Positions 39,553 to 49,808 of a stretch of DNA of 63,715 bases are shown here, in pieces (within the stretch, counting starts at the first letter, position 1; the number at the start of each line of letters is the position of its first letter). The DNA is from Paulinella micropora (Eukaryota; Cercozoa; Imbricatea; Euglyphida). Under the pieces are notes generated by a model that saw only the letters and a program-made list of their open reading frames with translations, was not told the origin of the DNA and did no database searches. The stretch covers positions 343,511 through 407,225 of the forward strand of contig BJOX01000212.1 of assembly GCA_009731375.1 (NCBI GenBank), in the 5' to 3' direction. Both the position numbers and the translations under genes were made by a program.

Positions 39553-40554
39553 TCACTTCATTTTCTTTTCAATGACTTCCCCGACCTTGGTCAACAGCTT
39601 CTTCAACCTCGATGAATGTTGTATGAGCATATACTCTACACAGCCGATCTGATGTTGATAAAATGACTCAGCCGAATTCACGAAAGACAGACTGTTCAGG
39701 CCTTGCGTTTCGATCTCCTCTAACAAACCTGTTCTTGTAACTGTATTGTTCACCAGGATCGAGCTCCTGTGCAAGCACTCAACATCTCCATTGTGTCTGC
39801 CGCCAAAGCACGGGTCTCTGGTGTCGCACTGAGGCACACTCACTGCCACCATGGCATCGCTGTCCACGAGGCCCAAGATCGCATTCAGCTGCCACGCAGG
39901 TACAGAGGACTTCCTGATGTGATCAAGGGGAAATTCATGCAGCCACAGCGGATGAGCATATAGGTAGCCAGCGATCAGGCCGACGGAGTCCTTCGCTTGC
40001 ACATGACGGGAGACTTCCGCCAACGGGTAGAACTCCTTCACCAACAGATCCACGAGCCTCCGGCCATTCCGAGTGGCGAAGTCCTCCACGTCTGCAGCGC
40101 GCAGCTTCATGATGGCGATGTCGATAAGCCCTGGCAACATCCTCTCCACGCAGACATGAAATATCATGTTGTTGCCCTTGCCCCGTGGCCGACTGTTCAT
40201 CGTGCATTCGTTGATGGACACTGCATGTTTCTCCCTAGCACAATGTACCAGGTGACGATTGTTGATGTCCAGCCCCAGCTCAGAAAGCATCTCCGCCAAC
40301 ATGAGGTAACAAGCAGTAGTGGCAGCAATCTTCCTCCCGGGTCCGGTCGGCGCTTTCGCCCCCAAGTCCGCCATGATGCCAACGAGGTTCTCGATCTCAT
40401 GGGTTTTCTCCTCGTGTCTGTGTCTTTCGTAAAAGGACATGTAGTCATAGCCTTGAAATGGTTTCCCCATGCGATGCTTCACCAGAGAGGCCATGATTCC
40501 TGGGACGGCCGGCACATCGAGCTTCTGGCGCTTGGGGTAGGGTTGGTGCAGCAT
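39553..40554 (-). CDS. Hypothetical 333-aa protein
   Basis: Start chosen at MLHQPYPKRQKLDVPAVPGI (40554); the frame continues upstream to 40629 but that part enters the inverted-repeat promoter. PKRQKLD is a strong NLS-like motif. The body is helical with many His/Cys, e.g. YERHRHEEKTHEIENLVGIM and CDTRDPCFGGRHNGDVECLH. No family recognised. Divergent from the 40992 gene across the 40.6-40.9 kb inverted repeat. Confidence 0.6.
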   Translation of the reverse strand: MLHQPYPKRQKLDVPAVPGIMASLVKHRMGKPFQGYDYMSFYERHRHEEKTHEIENLVGIMADLGAKAPTGPGRKIAATTACYLMLAEMLSELGLDINNRHLVHCAREKHAVSINECTMNSRPRGKGNNMIFHVCVERMLPGLIDIAIMKLRAADVEDFATRNGRRLVDLLVKEFYPLAEVSRHVQAKDSVGLIAGYLYAHPLWLHEFPLDHIRKSSVPAWQLNAILGLVDSDAMVAVSVPQCDTRDPCFGGRHNGDVECLHRSSILVNNTVTRTGLLEEIETQGLNSLSFVNSAESFYQHQIGCVEYMLIQHSSRLKKLLTKVGEVIEKKMK

Positions 40555-40610
40555 CTTGGGTTCTCTTGGTCTTGCCGATTGTGTGCTCGCAAAGCATGAC
40601 AGAGTACAAA

Positions 40611-40909
40611 AAGGTTGGGGTAAACCCACATGGTTTCTGAACCTTTATTGTGTGGTGGGAAAAGGTTCAGAAACGGTCCGGAACGTCCGGCAAAAGAGGC
40701 ATTCGAGCAAACTGGACAGGGCGGTCAGTGTGGCTATTGCCCTTTTTCTAGTCGCGCGGACCGTTTTTGCAGGGGCTAAAAAGGCATTTGAGCAAACTAG
40801 ACAGGTCGGCCAGTGTGGCTATTTCCTTTTTCTCGGACGTTCCGGGCGGTTTCTGAACCTTTTGCCACCATCCAAAAGGTTCAATAATCAGGTTGGTTTA
40901 CCCCAACCT
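40611..40909. repeat. Nested inverted and direct repeats (related to 34.5-kb element)
   Basis: Outer arms GGTTGGGGTAAACC (40612) and GGTTTACCCCAACC (about 40895). Inner arms GTGGTGGGAAAAGGTTCAG (from 40652) and CTGAACCTTTTGCCACCA (to about 40870). Between them a 57-bp segment with GGCATTCGAGCAAACTGGAC is repeated as GGCATTTGAGCAAACTAGAC. The element shares GTGTGGTGGGAAAAGGTTCA and the CATTCGAGCAAA loop with the one at 34507-34610. Confidence 0.75.
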
Positions 40910-40991
40910 AACACCCTCTTGTGCTTCCTTGGGACAGACTCAGACCTTGACACAAACCAACTTCTGACGAAGACAAGAAGCCTACTCAAGC

Positions 40992-42344
40992 ATGTCTCTG
41001 TCCAAGCCCGCTACCTCCAAGAAGTACAAGATGGTGCTGACTGGCAAGAGCGTGAAGAAGCCCCCTGCCAAGAACAGTGACCCCCTGTCTATCGATCGCC
41101 TCAACTGGATGTGCAGCCTTTGGCGGTCCGCCATATTTGTTTTCTTTTTTTTTTCTTCTTTTTTTTTACTGATTGCCTTTTTCTTTGCTTTCTTTAGGGC
41201 TGTGACGAGAAACAAGAGAGCGGGCGGCATGACTGAACTCTGGAACTTCAAGGCTACCCAAGTCGTGTTACAAAGAGTCACGGAGCTCCTGCGTTCGTGC
41301 ATCAACGAAGATTTCTCCAAGGGGAGTGCAACCATGGAGCGCGAAGAAGCTGTGAGGCTCACCGTGGATATCATCAATGAGTTCATGGCTATGAGTTACA
41401 ACATGCCGCGCGTGCCCTTCGACATGGCGGTGGAGGATCGCTTGGAAGCTGTAGTCACAGACTGCGATGGCTATATGGCGACGATCAATTGGCGATGTGA
41501 CAATGGACACCTGAAGAAACTCTATATCTTTGGGGTCAGCACTGTGACTGATGACGAGTATAGTGATGATGATGAAGAGCCATTAGAGGAGAGTAAGGAG
41601 AAAGGAAAGGGGAAGAAGGAGAAGAAGAGAAAGCAGAAGAAGCAGGAGAAGGAGGAGGGAAGAAAGAAGAAGAGACGCATAGCTGTCGAGGTAGAGGAAG
41701 ATGAGGAGAGTGGAGAGGGTGAACAGGAAGAGAAGGACGAGGAGAGCGGAAAGCGTGAAGATGATATTGACATAGAGAAGAACAAGGATGAGCTCATCAA
41801 GGCAGTGAGACTTGCAGTTATTGAGATCATTGTCAAGAAATTTAGGGAAAAAGACATGAACCCACCACGTGAGTACCTGATGAAGCATGATGTACTCGGT
41901 GAAGAGAACATGGTAGCTGTGACAAAGATGATCATGAAGATTTGGAAAGAAAATGTTAGTAAGTACAACGAGGCACCGTACTTACCGGAAAGCCTGTTCC
42001 ATTGGTTCTGTGATGATTTAGATTACAACCTGAATGGTGAGATGGATGTGAACACGATGACAATGGCACTTCAGTGGCACACAGTGAGAGGGGATGGAAA
42101 AGTCAACATTGTCCATCTCACATATGTCAAGTTCAGTGAAGACGAGATGAAGGGGTGGAAAGTTGTGAATGATGAAGAGGTCAAGATGGAGGTTGTGAAA
42201 AAGGAGGAAGATGAAGTGGAACACGTTGAAGAAGAGAATGACGGGACTTGGTCTGACGTGGATAGTCAGTGCGAGACCGACGAGGATGAGCGTGAGTCGG
42301 AGATAGTAGGAGGTGACAGTGTAGATGCACCTATTGCACTGTAG
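40992..42344 (+). CDS. Hypothetical 450-aa protein with duplicated domain and charged linker
   Basis: N-terminal basic region (MSLSKPATSKKYKMVLTGKS), then a Phe-rich segment (AIFVFFFFSSFFLLIAFFFA) encoded by a T-tract. This segment could be a TM helix or a 72-nt in-frame intron (41126-41197, GTCCGC...TTCTTTAG, phase 2 on both sides). Two similar domains follow: TINWRCDNGHLKKLYIFGVS and MALQWHTVRGDGKVNIVHLT mark the equivalent strands. They are separated by a K/E-rich linker (KGKGKKEKKRKQKKQEKEEG) and followed by an acidic tail. An alternative start is MTELWNFKATQVV at 41229. Function unknown. Confidence 0.6.
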   Translation: MSLSKPATSKKYKMVLTGKSVKKPPAKNSDPLSIDRLNWMCSLWRSAIFVFFFFSSFFLLIAFFFAFFRAVTRNKRAGGMTELWNFKATQVVLQRVTELLRSCINEDFSKGSATMEREEAVRLTVDIINEFMAMSYNMPRVPFDMAVEDRLEAVVTDCDGYMATINWRCDNGHLKKLYIFGVSTVTDDEYSDDDEEPLEESKEKGKGKKEKKRKQKKQEKEEGRKKKRRIAVEVEEDEESGEGEQEEKDEESGKREDDIDIEKNKDELIKAVRLAVIEIIVKKFREKDMNPPREYLMKHDVLGEENMVAVTKMIMKIWKENVSKYNEAPYLPESLFHWFCDDLDYNLNGEMDVNTMTMALQWHTVRGDGKVNIVHLTYVKFSEDEMKGWKVVNDEEVKMEVVKKEEDEVEHVEEENDGTWSDVDSQCETDEDERESEIVGGDSVDAPIAL

Positions 42345-42594
42345 TCATACTGAGTGGAATTTGAGGTGAAGTTTATAATTTCTTATTAAATTGTTCTTTC
42401 TCGGCGTTCCGGACTTTTAAGTATACTGTTCCAGTGACTAGCATTCCGGGAGACTATGCCGGTAGGTTGTGTACGTAAAGGTTACGTGACGTTTCGTCAC
42501 ACAATGACTTACAGTCAGCGGACACATGTCCGGTCTGACAAGCAAAAGTGGCAGCCGGACCAGGCAGGACATTATTGTGAGTAAATCACTGCCA

Positions 42595-42700
42595 TACATG
42601 ACCATATCACTACCATTTTTCAACTATATCATTACCACCTTCAACCATATCATTACCGCCTTCAACCATATCACTACCTATATAAGCCATATCGCACAAT
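42595..42700. repeat. Short ~21-bp tandem repeat and TATA-like box
   Basis: Three to four copies of a unit like CAACCATATCATTACCGCCT, ending in CTATATAAGCCATAT (42675-42689). CTACCATAACCG follows at 42716, shared with 38739; likely the promoter of the H3-tail-like gene. Confidence 0.5.
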
Positions 42701-42791
42701 GGCGTATCGCGCGCTCTACCATAACCGTCGATGCCTAGGGACAGCCTTGTCACCCTCAGTCCGTCTTCACAATCGAACTACCAAAGACAAC

Positions 42792-43241
42792 ATGGCTCGC
42801 ACTATGACCACGTACCGCAAGAGCACCGGTGGGTATGCACCCAGGAAGTGCGATGACAAGAGAGCCAAGTGGCTACGCAAGAAGGTTGCCCGCATGGAGC
42901 GCCGACGCAAGGCTACGATCAGGGCTGACAAGGCTATGCTCAAGAAGCGCATTGCACGGGAAAGGGCCCAGAAGTTGATGCACTCAAGCGCATTGTGCTT
43001 CGCCTCCAGTGTACGAACTTGGTCCTTTGCGCTACGTCTCAACCAGTGGGCGTGGCTTGCGCGACGGGAAGTTGCACAGTTGCACTACACCATCGACTTG
43101 ACCCAAGACTCTGACTCTGACTCTGACTATGACGATGTGCAGACTGGCACTTGGAACAAGTACATTGACAATGACGGTGACGAGATTGAGGAATTGTGCG
43201 ATGACTCTGAGGACGAGGAAGACGTCGACATCATTAACTAG
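42792..43241 (+). CDS. Histone H3 tail-mimic protein with SUMO-interaction motif
   Basis: 149 residues. Residues 2-19 read ARTMTTYRKSTGGYAPRK and match the invariant H3 tail at 14 of 18 positions. Differences are K4->M, Q5->T, A7->Y and K14->Y; R2, T3, R8, K9, S10, T11, R17 and K18 are kept. After it comes a basic helical region (WLRKKVARMERRRKATIRAD) but no histone fold that I can see. Residues 100-115 (TIDLTQDSDSDSDYDD) are a textbook SUMO-interaction motif (I-D-L-T followed by Ser/Asp), and the C-terminus is acidic. Start at 42792 is chosen because it creates the tail; an ATG at 42699 in the same frame lies in the leader shared with 38813. Inference: a nuclear effector occupying H3-tail readers or methyltransferases. 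Confidence 0.75.
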   Translation: MARTMTTYRKSTGGYAPRKCDDKRAKWLRKKVARMERRRKATIRADKAMLKKRIARERAQKLMHSSALCFASSVRTWSFALRLNQWAWLARREVAQLHYTIDLTQDSDSDSDYDDVQTGTWNKYIDNDGDEIEELCDDSEDEEDVDIIN

Positions 43242-43365
43242 CTATGTACAAATCTAAATAAATTATCTTTAGACTGACAAACGCAATTACCTTTAATAAT
43301 GTAAATAATTCCGGTTTGCCTGACTAGTCTGATTACCTTCTTTTTCGGCAATTGGAGTGTAAATT

Positions 43366-43547
43366 AATTCGATAGGACTGACTCATGTAATTGCCTTTTC
43401 CTCAAATTATTTAAGGTAAATCAATTCGATAGGACTGACTCATGTAATTGCCTTTTCCTCAAATTATTTAAGGTAAATCAATTCGATAGGACTGACTCAT
43501 GTAATTGCCTTTTCTTCAAATTATTTAAGGTAAATCAATTCGATAGG
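43366..43547. repeat. 57-bp minisatellite, ~3.2 copies
   Basis: Unit contains TTCGATAGGACTGACTCATG, then AATTGCCTTTTCCTCAAATT; spacing 57 bp. First clearly host-type repeat after the last viral-type gene. Confidence 0.8.
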
Positions 43548-43564
43548 GCGGATACATGTTAATG

Positions 43565-43850
43565 TAGATTTTTCCGGTTTGGACCGGATTGGTAATAAAT
43601 GCCATTTCTTCCTATTGGACCGTACTGATAACCAATGCCAATCTTTCTTACTGGGCCGGACTAGTAACAAATGCCAATTTTCCCTACTGGGCCGAACTAG
43701 TAACAAATGCTAATTTTCCCTACTGGACCGTACTGATAACCAATGCCAATCTTTCCTATTGGGCCGGACTAGTAACAAATGCCATTTTCCCCTGCCGGGC
43801 CGGACTGGTAACAAATGCCATTTTTCCGTTGGAGCCCGGCCGGGTCAGGA
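43565..43850. repeat. ~36-bp minisatellite, seven to eight diverged copies
   Basis: Unit of the form GGACCGTACTGATAACCAATGCCAATCTTTCCTATT with variable bases (shown only here in parts: GGRCCGNACT, AANNAATGCC). No coding potential. Confidence 0.7.
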
Positions 43851-43876
43851 AAATCTAGCATATTATAATATATGTA

Positions 43877-44110
43877 CATGCGCCTCCATCGTCTCACCCG
43901 TGAGGGGAGTACGAAGAATTGACGATAAGCTCTAATGACACCCCCGCAAGGGCAGTTCCAACACTTCCAGACGGGCCGGTATGTTCAATGAAAATACTGG
44001 TCCAGAAATAGACCGGTATGTTCAATGAAAATACTGGTGGCACCGACGGGAATCGAACTGGCGACAGGGCCCAGATGGTAGAACTTGACCACTGGGCTAT
44101 CACGGTGTCC
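43877..44110 (-). mobile_element. tRNA-derived SINE, copy 1
   Basis: On the minus strand it starts GGACACCGTGATAGCCCAGT with an A-box (TAGCCCAGTGG) and a B-box (AGTTCGATTCC). A body follows with a twice-repeated CCAGTATTTTCATTGAACAT; (ATT)n adjoins the head. The 3' end is truncated. Confidence 0.8.
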
Positions 44111-44150
<40 letters not shown>

Positions 44151-44179
44151 GAAGAATGATGATGATGATGATGATGATG

Positions 44180-44263
<84 letters not shown>
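44111..44263. repeat. (AAT)n/(ATG)n microsatellite
   Basis: Trinucleotide tract between SINE copies 1 and 2; apparent poly-Ile/Leu frames here are artefacts. Confidence 0.9.
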
Positions 44264-44490
44264 GTGCTTCTCTGTCAATGGCTGATGCATTTCTGCACAT
44301 GCGCCTCCATCGTCTCACCCGTGAGGGGAGTACGAAGAATTGACGATAAGCTCTAATGACACCCCCGCAAGGGCAGTTCCAACACTTCCAGACGGGCCGG
44401 TATGTTCAATGAAAATACTGGTCCAGAAATAGACCGGTATGTTCAATGAAAATACTGGTGGCACCGACGGGAATCGAACTGGCGACAGGG
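44264..44490 (-). mobile_element. tRNA-derived SINE, copy 2 (head truncated)
   Basis: Full 3' part (GTGCTTCTCTGTCAATGGCT on the plus strand) but the tRNA-like head stops after the B-box region. Confidence 0.8.
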
Positions 44491-44491
44491 C

Positions 44492-44550
<59 letters not shown>

Positions 44551-44701
44551 CTTGCTTTGTTGGTGTGTGAGTGTGTGAGTGTGTGTATGTGTGTGTGTGT
44601 ATGTGTGTGTGTGTCTGTGTGTGTGTATGTGTGAGTGTGTGTGTGTGTGTTTGTGTGTATGTATGTATGTATGTATGTATGTATGTACGTATGTACGTAT
44701 G

Positions 44702-44740
<39 letters not shown>

Positions 44741-44984
44741 TACTATGTATGCATGCATGCATGTAGGGGCATTCTGTATCCTTATCTAACGAAACGCAGT
44801 TCCGAGCCAAACAGGCCGAAATGAAGACAAACATGGGAAAATTGACATCGAACAGCAACAATAACAACAACAAGTCTTTCTTACGTGGCCAGCTATTGGG
44901 AAAAGAGGCGATGACCAAGGACAACATGTCTCTCTCATACCTGGCGATTTGTTGTTGTTGTTGTTGTTGCTGTTATTATTATTA

Positions 44985-45040
<56 letters not shown>

Positions 45041-45062
45041 CGTTATTATTATTATCATTATC

Positions 45063-45122
<60 letters not shown>

Positions 45123-45148
45123 GTTTATTATTATTATTATTATTATTG

Positions 45149-45196
<48 letters not shown>

Positions 45197-45201
45197 GTTA
45201 T
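44491..45201. repeat. Microsatellites and unassigned sequence
   Basis: (AAT)n to 44550, (GTGT)/(TATG)n to 44765, about 175 bp of unique sequence without a convincing gene, then (ATT)n from 44969. Confidence 0.8.
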
Positions 45202-45432
45202 GGACACCTTGATAGCCCAGTGGTCAAGTTCTACCATCTGGGCCCTGTCGCCAGTTCGATTTCCGTCGGTGACACCAGTATTTTCATTGAACATACCGGT
45301 CCGTCTGGAAGTGTTGGAACTGCCCGCGCGGGGGTGTCATTAGAGCCTATCGTCAATTCTTCGTACTCCCCTCATGGGTGAGACCATGGAGGCGCATGTG
45401 CAGATTTGCATCAGCCATTGACAGAGAAGCAC
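45202..45432 (+). mobile_element. tRNA-derived SINE, copy 3 (most complete plus-strand copy)
   Basis: GGACACC head with A- and B-boxes, a single copy of the internal CATTGAACATACCGG unit, and a 3' end GACAGAGAAGCAC running into (TTA)n. Confidence 0.8.
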
Positions 45433-45498
<66 letters not shown>

Positions 45499-45508
45499 NN
45501 NNNNNNNN
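45499..45508. other. 10-N gap next to poly-G/poly-C runs
   Basis: Flanked by (ATT)n on the left and long G and C runs (45509-45560) on the right; probably sequencing failure in homopolymers. Confidence 0.8.
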
Positions 45509-45591
45509 GGGGGGGGGGGTTTGGGGGGGGGGGGGAAATGAAAATTGTGTACCCCCCCCCCCTGTCCACCCCCACCCCCACCATTTCCGCA

Positions 45592-46497
45592 CCCCTGTCC
45601 TGTAAATCATGGTTTGTGGGAACCAGGAGGAGTTGGGAGCTCATATTTGCAGGGTGGCTAGCCCCAGACTCGATGTTGATGCTGATATGATTTTTTTGGA
45701 ATTCACGCAAATATTTGCGTTAGGTCAGTGTCCTGAATGCCAAAATTCCTTGTTTTTTTGGCCTTTTTTTGCAAACCCCATCCCTATAAATCATGGTTTG
45801 TGGGAACCAGGAGGAGTTGGAGCTCATATTGGCAGGGTAGCTAGCCACAGACTCGATGTTGATGCTGGTATTAATTTTTTTGGAATTTACACAAATATTT
45901 GCGTTAGGGCAGTGTCCTGAATGCCAAAATTCCTTTTTTTTCGGGGCCTATTTTTGCACCCCCCATCCCTATAAATCATGGTTTGTGGGAACCAGGAGGA
46001 GTTGGGAGCTCGTATTGGCAGGGTAGCTAGCCCCAGACTCGATGTTGATGCTGGTATGATTTTTTTGGAATTCACGCAAATATTTGCGTAAGGGCAGTGT
46101 CCTGAATGCCGAAATTCCTTTGTTTTTTGGCCTATTTTTGCACCCCTCATCCCTATAAATCATGGTTTGTGTGAACCAGGAGGAGTTAGGAGCTCGTATT
46201 GGCAGGGTAGCTAGCCCCAGACTCGATGTTGATGCTGGTATGATTTTTTTGGAATTCACGCAAATATTTGCGTAAGGGCAGTGTCCTGAATGCCGAAATT
46301 CCTTGTTTTTTTGGCCTATTTTTGCACCCCTCATCCCTATAAATCATGGTTTGTGGGAACTAGGAGGAGTTAGGAGCTCGTATTGGCAGGGTAGCTAGCC
46401 CAAGACTCGATCTTGATGCTGGTATGATTTTTTTGGAATTCACGCAAATATTTGCGTAAGGGGAGTGTCCTGATTGCCGAAATTCCTTGTTTTTTAG
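45592..46497. repeat. 184-bp satellite, five tandem copies
   Basis: TAAATCATGGTTTGTGGGAA recurs near 45602, 45787, 45971, 46155 and 46339. Each unit includes GACTCGATGTTGATGCTG and CAAATATTTGCG. No conserved open frame. Confidence 0.9.
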
Positions 46498-47078
46498 CAG
46501 TACTTGCCGGTGCCTCCGGCAATTGAACGTACCCAGTCGACGGGGCAGGGGGGGTCCGGGGGGCCCTCCCCTCGGGAACCCCAGCCCGGCGAATGTACGT
46601 ACCCGTCTTGGTCGCGGGTGGCACCCGCACACCAGAAAAAAGAGGTCTTGTGCCACCAGGCGCCGTTTGCGCACATCAGAGGGAGTTAGCGGCTGATAGT
46701 TGGTGTATCCGATACTTCTGGATGAGCTCTCTTCGAAAATATAAAAAATATTGCGCCAGGTGGCCTACACACAGGAAAATTGAGGTTTTTGCGCCACCAG
46801 GCGCCGTTTGCGCACACCCGAGGGAATTTCAGGCTGTTGTTTGGTGTACCCGACACCTCTGGGTGCGCTCTCTTCGGAGACAAAAAAGTTTTGGTGGCGG
46901 GTGGCACCAACACCAGAGATTTGAGGTTTTTGTGCCACCAGAGCTTACACTTGTTTTGCTGGTACCTCCGGCAATTGAACGTACCCTGTCGACGGGAAAG
47001 GTGGGGTCAGAGCCCCCCGGAAGCCCCAGCCCGAGGGGGGGGGGGGGGGCATCCTTTCAGGTGTTGGCGCAGCCCTTA
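46498..47078. repeat. Nested dispersed repeats (GC-rich)
   Basis: CCTCCGGCAATTGAACGTAC appears at about 46515 and 46966, flanking two copies of a ~155-bp unit with CCACCAGGCGCCGTTTGCGC. Possibly a decayed mobile element with long terminal direct repeats; no coding sequence seen. Confidence 0.6.
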
Positions 47079-47106
47079 GTTATTATTATTATTTATTTAT
47101 TTATTT

Positions 47107-47147
<41 letters not shown>

Positions 47148-47200
47148 CTATTATTATTATTATTAATATTATTATTATTATTGTTGTTGTTGTTTATTGC

Positions 47201-47263
<63 letters not shown>

Positions 47264-47340
47264 TATTATTATCATTATTATTATCATTATTATTATTATT
47301 ATTCTTATCGTGATTATTATCATTATTATTATTATTATTG

Positions 47341-47540
47341 TGCCACCAGTATTTTCATTGAACATATCGGTCTATTTCTGGACCAGTATTTTCATTGAAC
47401 ATACCGGCCCGTCTGGAAGTGTTGGAACTGCCCTTGCGGGGGTGTCATTAGAGCTTATCGTCAATTCTTCGTACTCCCCTCACGGGTGAGACGATGGAGG
47501 CGCATGTGCAGAAATGCATCAGCCATTGACAGAGAAGCAC
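47341..47540 (+). mobile_element. tRNA-derived SINE, copy 4 (head missing)
   Basis: Starts at TGCCACCAG at the end of the tRNA-like head; has the duplicated internal unit and complete 3' end. (ATTT)n and (ATT)n tracts lie on both sides. Confidence 0.8.
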
Positions 47541-47619
<79 letters not shown>

Positions 47620-47659
47620 TATTTTTATTTATTTATTTATTTATTTATTTATTCATTTA

Positions 47660-47709
<50 letters not shown>

Positions 47710-47710
<1 letters not shown>

Positions 47711-47841
47711 CGTCTGGAAGTGTTGGAACTGCCCTTGCGGGGGCGTCATTAGAGCTTATCGTCAATTCTTCGTACTCCCCTCACGGGTGGGACGATGGAG
47801 GCGCATGTGCAGAAATGCATCAGCCATTGACAGAGAAGCAC
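47710..47841 (+). mobile_element. tRNA-derived SINE, copy 5 (3' fragment)
   Basis: Begins CGTCTGGAAGTGTTGGAACT and ends GAGAAGCAC followed by (TAT)n. Confidence 0.75.
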
Positions 47842-47908
<67 letters not shown>

Positions 47909-47933
47909 GTTGTTGTTGTTGTTATTGTTATTA

Positions 47934-47985
<52 letters not shown>

Positions 47986-48377
47986 CATCATCATCATCAT
48001 CATCATCATCAATGTTAGGAATGACTCAAACTCAAGCGCGGCCAAAGCAACAGAAGACATGTCATCGCTTTACCTGAATAATCTGGCGCAAGAAAAAGGA
48101 GAGTATTCAGTCACACCTCAATCGGAGCTGCTGAGAATTTAAGAACGTGTGTACGGCAGGGTAACCGGATACGAACATGCTCTTGTTATCATTCGTGTTT
48201 GATAATAATAGTGATAGTAGTCATAATAGTAATGATGATGATAATAATAATAATAATGATAATAATAATAATAATAATAATCATAATCATAATCATAATC
48301 ATAATCATGATAATCATAATAATCATAATCATAATAATCATAATCATAATCATCATCATCATCATCATCATCATCAC

Positions 48378-48433
<56 letters not shown>

Positions 48434-48509
48434 TAATAGTAATAACAGTAATAATAATGATAATAATAATAATAATAATAATAATAATTAATAATAATTG
48501 ATAATAATA
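47842..48509. repeat. (ATT)n, (ATC)n and (ATA)n tracts with short unique spacer
   Basis: Trinucleotide tracts either side of about 190 bp (48012-48200) of unique sequence with no recognisable gene. Confidence 0.85.
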
Positions 48510-48684
48510 GTGCTTCTCTGTCAATGGCTGATGCAAATCTACACATGCGCCTCCATCGTCTCACCCGTGAGGGGAGTACGAAGAATTGACGATAGGCTCT
48601 AATGACACCCCCGCAAGGGCAGNNNNNNNNNNTGAAAATACTGGTGGCACCGACGGGAATCGAACTGGCGACAGGGCCCAGATG
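48510..48684 (-). mobile_element. tRNA-derived SINE, copy 6 (contains 10-N gap)
   Basis: Interrupted by Ns at 48623-48632; tRNA-like head truncated inside the anticodon-arm equivalent. Confidence 0.75.
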
Positions 48685-48699
48685 TCATTGATAATAATC

Positions 48700-48766
<67 letters not shown>

Positions 48767-48788
48767 TAATAATAATAATGATAATAAT

Positions 48789-48824
<36 letters not shown>

Positions 48825-48832
48825 TAATAATA

Positions 48833-49100
48833 GTGCTTCTCTGTCAATGGCTGATGCATTTCTGCACATGCGCCTCCATCGTCTCACCCGTGAGGGGAGT
48901 ACGAAGAATTGACGATAAGCTCTAATGACACCCCCGCAAGGGCAGTTCCAACACTTCCAGACGGGCCGGTATGTTCAATGAAAATACTGGTCCAGAAATA
49001 GACCGGTATGTTCAATGAAAATACTGGTGGCACCGACGGGAATCGAACTGGCGACAGGGCCCAGATGGTAGAACTTGACCACTGGGCTATCACGGTGTCC
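48833..49100 (-). mobile_element. tRNA-derived SINE, copy 7 (full length)
   Basis: Complete from GGACACC head (49100) to GAGAAGCAC 3' end; two internal CATTGAACATACCGG units. Best reference copy in the window. Confidence 0.85.
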
Positions 49101-49560
<460 letters not shown>

Positions 49561-49690
49561 CGTCTGGACCAGTATTGTCATTGAACATACCGGTCCGTCT
49601 GGAAGTGTTGGAACTGCCCTTGCGGGGGTGTCATTACAGCCTATCGTCAATTCATGTGCAGAAATGCATCAGCCATTGACAGAGAAGCAC
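49561..49690 (+). mobile_element. tRNA-derived SINE, copy 8 (internally deleted)
   Basis: 3' half with a deletion of about 40 bp (the CTTCGTACTCCCCTCA region is missing). Confidence 0.7.
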
Positions 49691-49709
49691 TATTATTATT
49701 ATTATTATG

Positions 49710-49753
<44 letters not shown>

Positions 49754-49754
49754 G

Positions 49755-49808
<54 letters not shown>

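Noticed and set aside
42792-43241. Degenerate or true histone H3 gene
   Set aside because: Similarity stops after residue 19; the globular histone-fold region is absent and an unrelated basic helix, SIM and acidic tail follow.
1-43300. Polinton with retroviral-type integrase and PolB
   Set aside because: Neither an rve-type integrase (D,D-E) nor a protein-primed PolB is visible, and no long terminal inverted repeats are seen in the window.
43877-49100. Functional tRNA genes
   Set aside because: A- and B-boxes are present but the acceptor and anticodon stems do not pair as in a real tRNA, and copies continue into a SINE body; called SINE heads.
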